From Bacteroidota bacterium (GTDB lineage Bacteria; Bacteroidota; Bacteroidia; Bacteroidales; Prolixibacteraceae), in assembly GCA_023428545.1 (NCBI GenBank), contig JAEYXH010000011.1, positions 62,001 through 126,000 on the forward strand: a stretch of DNA of 64,000 nucleotides, in the 5' to 3' direction. A program made the translations under genes and the position numbers. The notes below the pieces were generated by a model. It was not told the origin of the DNA and did no database searches. It was given only the letters and a program-made list of their open reading frames with translations. This document shows positions 18,151-26,773 of the stretch, in pieces. The stretch's first letter is position 1. Every line of letters begins with the position of its first letter.

Positions 18151-18301
18151 TCATGAATCCGGTTCTTAAATGCTGGAGATAAAATAAAATTGTATTTAAA
18201 CCTGGTCCCTTGAAGTTCGTTTAAAGGCATGTGAGGTGATCATCCTTATTTTAACCTGTTTTTTAAAAGCTTATAAGAGACTATTTAAATTTTGGAAGTA
18301 T

Positions 18302-19180
18302 ATGAAAAACTCATTACTGATATTGATTTCATTGATTGTGATTGCAACTGCCTGCAAAGGACCCGGTACAGCTGTCAGGCAGGTCCCACAGATTCCGGCC
18401 GAGATGCCTGCCGATCCCGCCATGGCACTTCAGGTATGGAAAGATTATATCGATTACAAGGTCAATCAACAGTTAACTGTTACCGGGGACGAATATTATA
18501 ATGCATCGGGATATGCGATGTCAGCCGGTGACAATGCCCTGGCAGCCGAATGGCTTGAAAATTCTCTTGCCGCAGGCTATGATAGTCCCCTGGTTTATCA
18601 AAACCTGGCATCTATATATAAAGGACAAAATAACCTGTCGAAGGAATTAAACAACCTTAAAACCCTTGCAGAGAAGCACCCCCTATATGAAAACATTGGT
18701 GATGTGAATGAGCGTCTGTTTGAAATTTACCTCGAGGTGGATAAAAACGAAGCATTTGCCCGTTGGAACCAGCTTTCAATGGAAGCCCGAAACAAGGAGC
18801 CCAACCTTGATGCGTATTTTCGTTACAGCAAGGCCTCTGATAACCAGGCCCGAACTGATTCCATCGCCGATGCAATGCTGAAAATCAATCCAAAACATGT
18901 GGCCGCACTCGAATGGAACGCAGTGAAATTTTACGAAAAAGCTGAAGAGCGCTACCAGCTTGAGATGAACAAGTACAACAGAAACAAAACCCATGTCCAA
19001 TACCAGTTTTTGCTGAATGCACTGAAGGTTGTGACCGCCGACTTTAAAAAATCGCTTACCTATTTTGATCCGCTTTGGGAGATGGATCCCGGTTCGAAGT
19101 ATGCCGGCTATATGGCAAACATATATAATCGCCTGAGCAATCCTGAAAAGGCTGATTATTACAAGAAGTTTGTTAAATAA
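18302..19180 (+). CDS. TPR-like lipoprotein of unknown function
   Basis: I place the start at ATG 18302 because it begins a classical lipoprotein signal (MKNSLLILISLIVIATAC, lipobox ATAC with Cys at 18); the frame is open 22 codons further upstream but that part looks non-native. The mature protein of about 275 residues is helical and has spaced helix-pair motifs (ALQVWKDYIDY, ALAAEWLENSLAAGYDSPLVYQNLASIYKGQNNLSKELNNL, NPEKADYYKKF seen in pieces) that look like degenerate tetratricopeptide repeats. It probably sits in the outer or inner membrane as a scaffold. No named family recognised. Confidence 0.7.
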   Translation: MKNSLLILISLIVIATACKGPGTAVRQVPQIPAEMPADPAMALQVWKDYIDYKVNQQLTVTGDEYYNASGYAMSAGDNALAAEWLENSLAAGYDSPLVYQNLASIYKGQNNLSKELNNLKTLAEKHPLYENIGDVNERLFEIYLEVDKNEAFARWNQLSMEARNKEPNLDAYFRYSKASDNQARTDSIADAMLKINPKHVAALEWNAVKFYEKAEERYQLEMNKYNRNKTHVQYQFLLNALKVVTADFKKSLTYFDPLWEMDPGSKYAGYMANIYNRLSNPEKADYYKKFVK

Positions 19181-19294
19181 ATCCAAGAATCTGTAAGCAG
19201 TTTAAAAACTTATACACCAAAGCTTTGAGAGTTTACCAATTGTCGGTGGATAGATTATTTTAATCAAATCAGACACAAAAGTCCTTATCTTATG

Positions 19295-19323
19295 TTGAAA
19301 TTGGGAATTAATTGTTAGCTTTG
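19295..19323 (+). promoter_or_regulatory. Promoter of the cold-shock gene
   Basis: TTG (19295-19297), 18-base spacer, TAGCTTTG (19316-19323), perfect TAnnTTTG box. The 5' untranslated region would be only about 20 bases, so no long cold-sensing leader of the E. coli cspA kind is present. Confidence 0.65.
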
Positions 19324-19348
19324 TGCCGAATAATAATTTTTGTTAATA

Positions 19349-19540
19349 ATGAAAAAAGGAACAGTAAAGTTTTTTGATAGAACAAAAGGTTTTGGTTTTA
19401 TCATTGACTCAGAATCAAGCTCGGAAGTTTTTGTACACTCTTCCGGACTCGTAGACCAGGTAAATGACAACGATGCAGTGACATTCGATGTAGAAGCCGG
19501 TCGCAGAGGACCCAATGCCGTAAATGTAAAACTTGCATAA
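19349..19540 (+). CDS. Cold-shock domain protein
   Basis: Single OB-fold nucleic-acid-binding protein of 63 residues, acting as an RNA chaperone. It starts MKKGTVKFFDRTKGFGFI; RNP1 is GFGFI and RNP2 is the segment SEVFVHSS, both intact, and the closing strand AVTFDVEAGRRGPNAVNVKLA is typical. An upstream TTG at 19340 is discounted since family members begin at MxxGTVKFF. It has its own promoter and a strong terminator (19573-19605), so it is monocistronic. Confidence 0.93.
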   Translation: MKKGTVKFFDRTKGFGFIIDSESSSEVFVHSSGLVDQVNDNDAVTFDVEAGRRGPNAVNVKLA

Positions 19541-19572
19541 TACAATTTTTGCTAACATTATTGCGCGTTAAG

Positions 19573-19605
19573 AGGCTGTCCCAAAAGGACAGCCTTTGTT
19601 TTTAT
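19573..19605 (+). terminator. Terminator after the cold-shock gene
   Basis: AGGCTGTCC (19573-19581), loop CAAAA, GGACAGCCT (19587-19595), then TTGTTTTT. Confidence 0.85.
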
Positions 19606-19682
19606 ATCCATTACAACACATTTTCGGAAGTGATCTCGTTTCCTGAAATTAATAACCAATCCGCGTTAACTCCCACACCGGT

Positions 19683-19729
19683 TTGTATATTGAATAGTAA
19701 TTGTATACTTCTTGTATAGTTATTGTATA
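19683..19729 (+). repeat. Four TTGTATA direct repeats, the last three 11 bases apart
   Basis: TTGTATA occurs at 19683, 19701, 19712 and 19723. The last three are spaced 11 bases, one helical turn, and the first is 18 bases ahead. They lie in a 380-base intergenic stretch between the csp terminator and the GNAT-nitrilase gene. It may be an operator array or simply AT-rich sequence. Confidence 0.5.
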
Positions 19730-19769
19730 CTAAAACAGTATGCAGTATCCAGATAATAACTAAATAATA

Positions 19770-19798
19770 GGTATCCAATTACCCTCTCGGTACCCAAT
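19770..19798 (+). repeat. Direct repeat GGTA(T/C)CCAAT
   Basis: GGTATCCAAT at 19770-19779 and GGTACCCAAT at 19789-19798, nine of ten bases alike, 19 bases apart. Same intergenic region as the TTGTATA repeats; function unknown. Confidence 0.35.
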
Positions 19799-19986
19799 GG
19801 ATAAGCTGGGGATAATGTTGTTTTGCCAGTTGCGGTATCTGTTTTGATTTGAATGGGTAGGTATCATGCACCTGTAAGGCACATAAATATGGATTGTGTT
19901 ACTCATTTTTAAAGTAGTCAGTTTGGATACATTAACATTTTTCTTAATTTTCTGTTGTAAATGTATAAGCCTTAAAAATTACGCAT

Positions 19987-21525
19987 ATGCCCGAAAATCT
20001 CGAGTCCATTGGAAATATTGAACTGGCCTACATCACGCCCAATGATTATGCTGACATCAAGGAAACCATGATTTTGTCGTACCAGACAATGCCAGATAGT
20101 TATTGGCGTGAGGCACAAATCAGAAAACTCATCGATATATTTCCTGAAGGACAGGTGGCACTGAAGGTCAATGGCCAGATTGCAGGTTGTGCATTCGCCA
20201 TCATCATTCGTTCAGGCCGGTTCGACGAAAAACATACCTACCGTGAAATCACGGGAAACTATACTTTCAATACACATGACCCGGATGGTGATACCCTTTA
20301 TGGGATTGATGTATTTATCCGTCCTGAGTACAGGGACCTGAGGCTTGGACGACGGCTATACGATTACCGCAAGGAGTTATGCGAAAAAATGAATCTGAAA
20401 GCCATCATGTTTGGTGGGAGGATTCCAAATTATCACAAATATGCCCATGAATTGACTCCCCGTCAGTACATTGAGAAGGTTCGCGACCGCGAAATCCACG
20501 ATCCCGTCTTTAATTTTCAGCTTTTCAATGATTTTCATCCGGTGCGGATACTGAAGGGGTACCTCGAGGGCGATCAGGTATCGCACGAGTATGCTGTCCT
20601 GATGAAATGGGAAAATATCTACTACGAAAAGCCTTCAGTAAAGGCTGGCACGATCAAGCGTGAAGTTAGGGTAGGATTGGTCCAGTGGCAGATGAGGCCA
20701 TACCGGAATGTGGAAGAGTTAATGCAGCAGGCCGAGTATTTTGTTGATGCACTCAGCGGGTATAAAAGTGATTTTGCACTCTTTCCCGAATTTTTTAATG
20801 CCCCGCTCATGGCCGAGTTTAACAACCTCAGTGAGCCTAAGGCCATTCGAAAACTTGCAGCCTTCACCGAAATCATTGTCCAGGAGTTCTCTAAACTCGC
20901 TATTTCCTATAATATCAATATCATTACCGGAAGCATGCCCGAAGTGATCGATGACTCACTGTATAATGCAGGCTATCTTTGCCGCAGGGATGGATCTGTC
21001 GATCGTTTTGAAAAACTTCATGTCACTCCCGATGAGGCGAAAGTTTGGGGAATGAAAGGAGGGCAGGAGCTCAGGACCTACGATACGGACTGCGGGAAAA
21101 TAGGGATTTTGATCTGCTATGATGTCGAATTCCCTGAATTGCCGAGAATGTTGGCCGACGAAGGGATGGAGATATTGTTTGTGCCATTCCTGACCGACAC
21201 TCAGAACGGATTTAGTCGGGTGAGACACTGTGCACAGGCCAGAGCCATTGAAAATGAATGCTTTGTCGCCATTGCGGGCAGTGTGGGCAACTTACCGAAA
21301 GTTCATAATATGGATATCCAGTATGCCCAGTCTATGGTGTTCACTCCCTGCGATTTTCCGTTTCCTACCAACGGGGTGAAATCAGAAGCGACCCCAAATA
21401 CCGAGATGATTCTCATTGCCGATGTTGATCTTGACCTGCTTACCGAGTTACACAATTTGGGCAGTGTAAGAAACCTGAAAGACCGAAGGAAAGATCTTTA
21501 TTCAATTCAACGGCATACACTGTAG
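19987..21525 (+). CDS. GNAT acetyltransferase / nitrilase-superfamily amidohydrolase fusion
   Basis: A 512-residue two-domain cytoplasmic protein. The N-terminal GNAT domain (about 10-210) contains the acyl-CoA loop region DVFIRPEYRDLRLGRRLYDYRKEL. The C-terminal carbon-nitrogen hydrolase domain (about 225-505) has the complete catalytic set: Glu268 in LFPEFFNAPL, Lys343 in FEKLHVTPDE and Cys377 in ILICYDVEFPEL. The fusion is a known architecture in many bacteria, but its substrate is not known to me; a pathway that acylates and hydrolyses the same amine or amide is a reasonable guess. It is monocistronic, ending in a bidirectional terminator. ATG at 19987 gives a natural N-terminus. Confidence 0.9.
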   Translation: MPENLESIGNIELAYITPNDYADIKETMILSYQTMPDSYWREAQIRKLIDIFPEGQVALKVNGQIAGCAFAIIIRSGRFDEKHTYREITGNYTFNTHDPDGDTLYGIDVFIRPEYRDLRLGRRLYDYRKELCEKMNLKAIMFGGRIPNYHKYAHELTPRQYIEKVRDREIHDPVFNFQLFNDFHPVRILKGYLEGDQVSHEYAVLMKWENIYYEKPSVKAGTIKREVRVGLVQWQMRPYRNVEELMQQAEYFVDALSGYKSDFALFPEFFNAPLMAEFNNLSEPKAIRKLAAFTEIIVQEFSKLAISYNINIITGSMPEVIDDSLYNAGYLCRRDGSVDRFEKLHVTPDEAKVWGMKGGQELRTYDTDCGKIGILICYDVEFPELPRMLADEGMEILFVPFLTDTQNGFSRVRHCAQARAIENECFVAIAGSVGNLPKVHNMDIQYAQSMVFTPCDFPFPTNGVKSEATPNTEMILIADVDLDLLTELHNLGSVRNLKDRRKDLYSIQRHTL

Positions 21526-21571
21526 TTTTGAAGAGACCTTGAGTTTCAGTACAAGATTGATTTGCCAGAAA

Positions 21572-21618
21572 AAAAAGAAAAGCCGGATGGATTTATTCCA
21601 CATCCGGCTTTTCTTTTT
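21572..21618. terminator. Bidirectional terminator
   Basis: A perfect 18-base inverted repeat, AAAAAGAAAAGCCGGATG (21572-21589) and its complement (21601-21618), with an 11-base loop. A-tract on one side and T-tract on the other serve both the fusion gene (plus) and the secreted-protein gene (minus). Confidence 0.88.
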
Positions 21619-21721
21619 ACCAGCCTGTTTATGTGCTCGAAATTCATGTTTCACTGGCAAACGATGGCGGCACGGCATAATTATTCCCTGTTTGATGGCC
21701 AAAAATAAAGGTTATGTGGGT

Positions 21722-22207
21722 CTACTTTTTCTCAAATACCTGGGTTTCCGAGAAGTCTCCCCAGTCAGAGCTTGCTGACGACACCATGGTAAGGATGCCA
21801 GCCTCCAGCGTGAGGGTTTCGGTGGTTTTAACAATACCTCCATCACCCATGTCGAGCGATGATTTGATGGTCAGTGTTTTTTTGTCGTCCGACCAGCTTG
21901 CAGTCGATTTTTTCTTCGTTCCCTGGAAACCTTCATTGATGCATTCTTTCCCGTCGAGCGTGAATTTGTCATTCACGGTGAAGGCTTGTCCCTGAAATTC
22001 ATGGTGCCTTTCAATGGAAAGATTGTTGCCGTCATGTTTGATTATGACCTCTCCTGGTGCCATGCTGAATTCAGCATTCAGCTTACTTTTCGAGGTGTTC
22101 AGCTTCCAGTTTCCTGACAAATCCTGTGCAGTTAACGCAAGGGTCAAAAAGGCTGCTGCAAAGGTCAGGAGCATACGAAGACCAGTCGGGTTGAATTTCA
22201 TTTTCAT
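21722..22207 (-). CDS. Secreted beta-rich protein of unknown function
   Basis: 161 residues with a Sec signal peptide (MKMKFNPTGLRMLLTFAAAFLTLALTAQ seen in parts; cleavage expected after the TAQ or LTA). The mature part begins DLSGNWKLN and continues as alternating beta strands with lipocalin-like spacing (SGxW near the start, then KKTLTIKSSLDM, TETLTLEAGILTM). The SGNW start is shared by lipocalin-like and related Bacteroidota exported proteins, but I cannot assign a named family. Monocistronic, sharing the terminator at 21572-21618. Confidence 0.65.
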   Translation of the reverse strand: MKMKFNPTGLRMLLTFAAAFLTLALTAQDLSGNWKLNTSKSKLNAEFSMAPGEVIIKHDGNNLSIERHHEFQGQAFTVNDKFTLDGKECINEGFQGTKKKSTASWSDDKKTLTIKSSLDMGDGGIVKTTETLTLEAGILTMVSSASSDWGDFSETQVFEKK

Positions 22208-22344
22208 AGTGGTTGATTTTTAGTAATTGTATATAATATGTCGAAGAGCTGTCGCTAATATTACTTCGTGCCAATAAAAAAGTAACAAACTCATTTTTGC
22301 ATGGAGATCAATGGTCCTGATAATACATGGAGTTTTCACACTTT

Positions 22345-23754
22345 TCAAAAATAATTCTTAAAAAACCTGAGAGAATTGTTCAGGAAGAATCCGTCAATAA
22401 TCTCCTCGGGAGTAACATTTCGGTTTTCATCCATTTTTAGCGGGGGGTGGTTATTAAGATAAAAGGAAGCTTCAGCCACAAGCGGTTTCGAAAGTTTTGT
22501 GAAATGCTCTGCCGTCCAGATTCCAGGCAAAGGATCGATGGTTCCGTCGTAATCACTTCCGATGCAGGCTGTTCCCCAAGCATAGATTCCATTTTTGTCA
22601 AGTACTTCAGCCATGTGCCGAATTTGATGCCAGATCATTTGGGCTGATTTCAAGGGTTGCTGGTCTTTCCAGATATCTTTCAAATGTTTCTTTACGAAAT
22701 TGGCTTTTGCAATTCTGCGGGCATCAAATTGAATCGCGAACAAACCACCATATTTGCCAATCTGAATGATTTCTTCATCATAAAAATTGATGTCTGATGG
22801 ATAAAAGATGGAGTTGGCTGTCAAGCCTTTATCCTGATTGTAAGTCATTCCATTTACAGCACCATGACTGACTATTGTCGGGGGCTGTTTGTCACCAAAT
22901 TCTCGGTTCAGATAATTGAAATACTCTTTGCGTGACTGCAAGCTCATATGTTTGATGTCGATATAAATGGGCCTGCCGTTATCAGTCGACAATAATTCGA
23001 AAAGAACCTTGAGACCAAGTGGAGAGAATCCCTCATTTAGCCTGCTGTTTTGGTCAACAAATCGTTTAATCGGCTCCAAACTTTGCGCATGGCCGCATAG
23101 GTCATTGTCAAAATTATGGGCAAATGTGATAAAGGCAGGAGGGTGTTGCCAGTTTTTTACCCTTCGTATGTTATCCAATACCTCATTTTCAGATACCTCC
23201 ACTTCAAAATCACCCAACCCCGTGTTAAAAACATGGGCTCCCTCAATGCTCAGTATAACGGCGATTTTGTTTTCAGTTTGTATGATCCGCTGGACATCAT
23301 TCCAGTCTGAAGCCAGTACCCACTGATAATTAGTCTCTTCGATCCTGTGATCTGTCCGGCTTTTCTGTAAGAAATGGTATTCATTCTCCAAATCTTCGAA
23401 ATAATTGAAGTTATTCTGGAGATATCTGATACGGTTATAGCCAATGCCTGTAATCAGGTTACTTAAATAGGCCGATACTCTTCCCTTGCCCGCGGCATTT
23501 ATAAAAAAGCCTCTCTCAAACGGATACAATGAAGCAACAATCACCTTCGCTCCGCCTTTGCTAAGCGTGGTAAAATCCGATTGTGAAAACCTTGTTATTC
23601 CGGTTAATGAGTTCAAAATTTTTTTCAGCTTTCCGGGAGGATCATAATACCAAACGCTGCATTTTTCATTTGGGGAGCAATCGTCGAAAGAATGCCCGAA
23701 GGTTTTCAGGTTGGGATGGCAATGGAGATCTGCAAATCCAATTTGACCAGCCAT
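22345..23754 (-). CDS. Peptidase M19 / membrane-dipeptidase-like amidohydrolase
   Basis: Metal-dependent hydrolase of the M19 family (renal dipeptidase-like). Zinc-ligand positions are all visible: GFADLHCHP near the N-terminus, the bridging Glu in ILSIEGAHVF, His in IDIKHMSLQSR, His in TIVSHGAVNG and the Asp in GSDYDGTIDP. I use the ATG at 23754 (MAGQIGFADLHC); a TTG at 23775 would extend it by seven residues and make it overlap the desaturase gene. There is no signal peptide, so it is probably cytoplasmic. It lies 10 bases after the desaturase stop and is probably cotranscribed. Family assigned with confidence, substrate unknown. Confidence 0.82.
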   Translation of the reverse strand: MAGQIGFADLHCHPNLKTFGHSFDDCSPNEKCSVWYYDPPGKLKKILNSLTGITRFSQSDFTTLSKGGAKVIVASLYPFERGFFINAAGKGRVSAYLSNLITGIGYNRIRYLQNNFNYFEDLENEYHFLQKSRTDHRIEETNYQWVLASDWNDVQRIIQTENKIAVILSIEGAHVFNTGLGDFEVEVSENEVLDNIRRVKNWQHPPAFITFAHNFDNDLCGHAQSLEPIKRFVDQNSRLNEGFSPLGLKVLFELLSTDNGRPIYIDIKHMSLQSRKEYFNYLNREFGDKQPPTIVSHGAVNGMTYNQDKGLTANSIFYPSDINFYDEEIIQIGKYGGLFAIQFDARRIAKANFVKKHLKDIWKDQQPLKSAQMIWHQIRHMAEVLDKNGIYAWGTACIGSDYDGTIDPLPGIWTAEHFTKLSKPLVAEASFYLNNHPPLKMDENRNVTPEEIIDGFFLNNSLRFFKNYF

Positions 23755-23764
23755 TTGAGTCGAT

Positions 23765-24853
23765 TTAAAGTTCAATATCCTGCCAACGCATCGCGTTGTT
23801 TTTGATTAACTGGTAATGCATCCGGAATGATGTTCCAAGTGAAACCGACCGGTAAGGGAGATTGTGTGAATGAGCGTATCTTTCCAGAACCTGGGTTACT
23901 TCAGGGGCGTAAACGCTGCTGATTTTGGGGAAGATGTGATGTGCGACGTGGTAGTTGAAGTTCCCGAGTAAATGTCTGGTAATCCAGTTGGTTGCGCTGA
24001 TGTCATTGGTGCATGATAGCTGGTGCCTAAGCCATGAAAAGGGTAAGGTTCCCTGTTCGTCGGGATGCGGGAAAACATTTCCTGTATTGATGTGCGGCGT
24101 TAACAAAACAAACATGGCCGCCAGACTTCCCACGATTGTCAGTATAAGGAAGCCCATAAGAGCCTGCCACAATGGAAAACCGGCAAGCAGCCAAGGGATG
24201 CCGACGATCATGAAAAGATAGAAGCTTTTAAAAAAGATAAGCTTGTAAATTTCTGTTGTTGGTATCTTAATGCTTTTGCGGATGATTCGACTTTTTGAAG
24301 TGTAGTCGCGAAAATCTCTGACAAACAACCAGTTGAGCATGAAAAGCGGGTATAGGAAGAATACATATAAATGCTGAAATCGTTGATAGCTTTTGATGGG
24401 CTCATAGGGGAAGACAGAAACCGGACCCTTTTGCTCAATATCAGCGTCCCAGCCATTGGTATTGGGAAATCGGTGATGCAAGATCAGATGACGCTGTTTC
24501 CAAATGTAACTGTTGGCTCCTAAAAAGTCAAAAATGTAGTATACCAACTGGTTGTGTCGTGACTTGGTGAAAATATTCCCATGACATGCCTCGTGAATAA
24601 GATTTATAAAGATGACCACCACCCAGATGCCCATGAGGGCGTATAGCAAGTAGAAAAATCCGGGTCGTTCGGATTGGGTAATCGCCATCAAATACATTAA
24701 AATGTAAATAAGTGGTAGAATAAAAACTTTCAAACGAAGTACGGTAATTCTTGACTTTGGCAGCTGTTTGACAGTTTCGACGACCTGACGGTATAAGTCG
24801 TTCAGGTAGATACTGTCCATCTCATTATACTGATGTCGAGGAGCTGTGGCCAT
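23765..24853 (-). CDS. Fatty acid desaturase
   Basis: Membrane di-iron desaturase of 362 residues. Three histidine boxes are present: HEACH (about residue 88), H-x3-HH in RHLILHHRF (about 121) and HVAHH near 305. Four hydrophobic stretches (about 45-60, 70-85, 170-185, 205-245) flank them. It inserts double bonds in fatty acyl chains using oxygen and an electron donor, which is notable beside the oxygen-sensitive enzymes elsewhere in the window. The M19-like gene follows 10 bases downstream. Regiospecificity cannot be read from sequence; a ceramide or sphingolipid desaturase or a hydroxylase is possible. Confidence 0.88.
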   Translation of the reverse strand: MATAPRHQYNEMDSIYLNDLYRQVVETVKQLPKSRITVLRLKVFILPLIYILMYLMAITQSERPGFFYLLYALMGIWVVVIFINLIHEACHGNIFTKSRHNQLVYYIFDFLGANSYIWKQRHLILHHRFPNTNGWDADIEQKGPVSVFPYEPIKSYQRFQHLYVFFLYPLFMLNWLFVRDFRDYTSKSRIIRKSIKIPTTEIYKLIFFKSFYLFMIVGIPWLLAGFPLWQALMGFLILTIVGSLAAMFVLLTPHINTGNVFPHPDEQGTLPFSWLRHQLSCTNDISATNWITRHLLGNFNYHVAHHIFPKISSVYAPEVTQVLERYAHSHNLPYRSVSLGTSFRMHYQLIKNNAMRWQDIEL

Positions 24854-24909
24854 ATCCGTCAGTTTTGATCAAATATACCACAATTTGGGATAAAAATATC
24901 CCTTTAATG

Positions 24910-25905
24910 CTATTTATTGGATTCGAAGTCTTCGATCAATCCTTCAGTCAGCCAATTGGCAAGGGCCTGCCTGTTGGCGGGTGTTAAAACACGTTGCTGG
25001 TCGCGGGAGTGATGGATATTTCCCAATTCGATGTATACCGAAACGGGAATTGAGTTGCGGACCACATACAAGTTCCTGTTTGAAACGGTGCCCCGATAAC
25101 CCCGGGTGGGTTGGTGCTGGCGATATTTCGACTGAAAAGTCTTCTTCAGGATGTTGGCAGTGCGCAAACCTGTTTGACTTCTTTCATCGTGGTAAAAGAA
25201 AACATCAATGTTTTCGCCTTTGCTCCGGGCATCAATGTGGATGGAAAGCATCCTGTGAAATCCGCCCTTATTTTGGTTGTAAAGCCGGTTTATGGCCTCG
25301 GTTCTTTGTTTCAGGCGCTGCACCTGGTTAAGCGGAATCTTCAGGTTTGGATAGCATACCTCATCCTTGTCGGGTTTCAGAAACATGTCATCCCTGATCC
25401 CGTCGTTCGGGTCAATGACAATGAAATGAACAGTGGCGCCCTGTTCAATCAGGTTCCTTCCAAGCCGCATGATAACATCATAAGCATATTCATCCTCACA
25501 TAAGGAGTGGTTCTGGTACTTTCCGATCGCTCCCGGGTCAGGCCCGCCATGTCCCGATTTCAGGTAATACGTGGCACCTTTCAGCTTTTGGCTTCTGATC
25601 TCAACATTTCGGTAACGCTCGCCAAATATTTTGTAGTCTTGCTGGTCAGTACCCTGCACAATCATTGGTTGGCTTCCCGGTAAAGGAAGTTTGTATTTTC
25701 GTCCGGCGATCAGTGAATTATTGGGTCCGAGTTTACTTTGGTTAAGTTCAATAAATGTATGTATATCAGATGGCTGTAATCCATTTCTCTTTAAGAGAGT
25801 GTAGATTCCGTCCCCATTTTTGGCAACCACTTCCTTATTCTCCGATTGAGCAAAAGATGTGAAACCCAAAAACAGTAAAATGTGAATGGCGATAATTTTT
25901 ATCAT
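24910..25905 (-). CDS. N-acetylmuramoyl-L-alanine amidase with LysM-like domain
   Basis: Exported peptidoglycan hydrolase (Amidase_3) that cuts the bond between muramic acid and L-alanine. Start set at ATG 25905 (MIKIIAIHILLFLGFTSFAQ signal peptide), not the TTG at 25929. After the signal a LysM-like segment (GDGIYTLLKRNGL to AGRKYKLPLPG) suggests peptidoglycan anchoring. The catalytic zinc residues are visible as His in LKSGHGGPDPG, Glu in CEDEYAYD, His in LSIHIDARS and Glu in VYIELGNIHH. 331 residues. It is divergent from the 5'-nucleotidase C-domain gene. Confidence 0.88.
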   Translation of the reverse strand: MIKIIAIHILLFLGFTSFAQSENKEVVAKNGDGIYTLLKRNGLQPSDIHTFIELNQSKLGPNNSLIAGRKYKLPLPGSQPMIVQGTDQQDYKIFGERYRNVEIRSQKLKGATYYLKSGHGGPDPGAIGKYQNHSLCEDEYAYDVIMRLGRNLIEQGATVHFIVIDPNDGIRDDMFLKPDKDEVCYPNLKIPLNQVQRLKQRTEAINRLYNQNKGGFHRMLSIHIDARSKGENIDVFFYHDERSQTGLRTANILKKTFQSKYRQHQPTRGYRGTVSNRNLYVVRNSIPVSVYIELGNIHHSRDQQRVLTPANRQALANWLTEGLIEDFESNK

Positions 25906-26005
25906 CAATGTTTTCGGAAATTTGAACAAAATGTGAATCTTTGACTTGTTTTATATCGGATATTGCGCTAAAAATAGCATTAAGAAATTAAATCTCACTT
26001 GGTTT

Positions 26006-26773
26006 ATGCCCCAATCTATTAAAAGATCTTTGTTAATAACCCTGATTTCCCTGACCTTGATGTCGTGTAATCAGGTGTTTCAGATGCAATCATCTGAAAT
26101 GTCCAATCATGTGGTATCGGCCGATAACATGGCTGCAGATGAACGGATTACCTCACTTTATCTTCCCTTCAAAATGCAGCTTGACCAGGAAATGGACATT
26201 GTGATTGGAAGAACCACCGAAAATCTTGTCAAAGGAAAACCTGAGAGCAAGCTTACCAATTACCTTGCCGACCTTATGCTGGATGAGAGCAAACGTGTAG
26301 CTTCCGACAATAAATCCAACGTTTCCCCTGATGTCTCTTTCCTGAATTATGGCGGAATTCGTACCGGTTTTCCTGAAGGGGACATTACCGTCAGGAAAGT
26401 ATTTGAATTGATGCCATTTGAAAATGAGCTTGTGTTACTGGAGTTGAAAGGTTCGGATATGCAGGCTTTTCTTGACTATGTTGCCTCAATTGGTGGCGAC
26501 TGCATTGGGGGTGCCCGGTTTGTCATTTCGGGTGAAAAGGCATCTGCAGTTAAGATCGGTAACGGTGAATTGAAGGCTGATGAAACCTATTGCCTGGCTA
26601 CAAGTGATTATGTTGCCGATGGTGGCGATAATTACAGTATGCTGAAAAATGCAGTCAAAAGAATTAATACGGGAGAAAAAATAAGGGATGTGATGATAAG
26701 GCATATGAAACGAAATCACCTGGCAGGGCAAATCATTCAGCCAGAATTGGATGGGAGGATCACCAATGAATAG
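26006..26773 (+). CDS. 5'-nucleotidase C-terminal domain lipoprotein
   Basis: Lipoprotein: start at ATG 26006 gives MPQSIKRSLLITLISLTLMSC, lipobox LMSC; the open frame 20 codons upstream is not needed. The mature part is the C-terminal, nucleotide-binding domain of UshA-type 5'-nucleotidases: NYGGIRTGFPEGDITVRKVFELMPFENEL read in pieces, then ATSDYVADGGDNYSML. It lacks the metallophosphoesterase domain, which is encoded by the next gene. The stop overlaps the next ATG by eight bases, so the two are coupled and presumably assemble. 255 residues. Confidence 0.87.
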   Translation: MPQSIKRSLLITLISLTLMSCNQVFQMQSSEMSNHVVSADNMAADERITSLYLPFKMQLDQEMDIVIGRTTENLVKGKPESKLTNYLADLMLDESKRVASDNKSNVSPDVSFLNYGGIRTGFPEGDITVRKVFELMPFENELVLLELKGSDMQAFLDYVASIGGDCIGGARFVISGEKASAVKIGNGELKADETYCLATSDYVADGGDNYSMLKNAVKRINTGEKIRDVMIRHMKRNHLAGQIIQPELDGRITNE

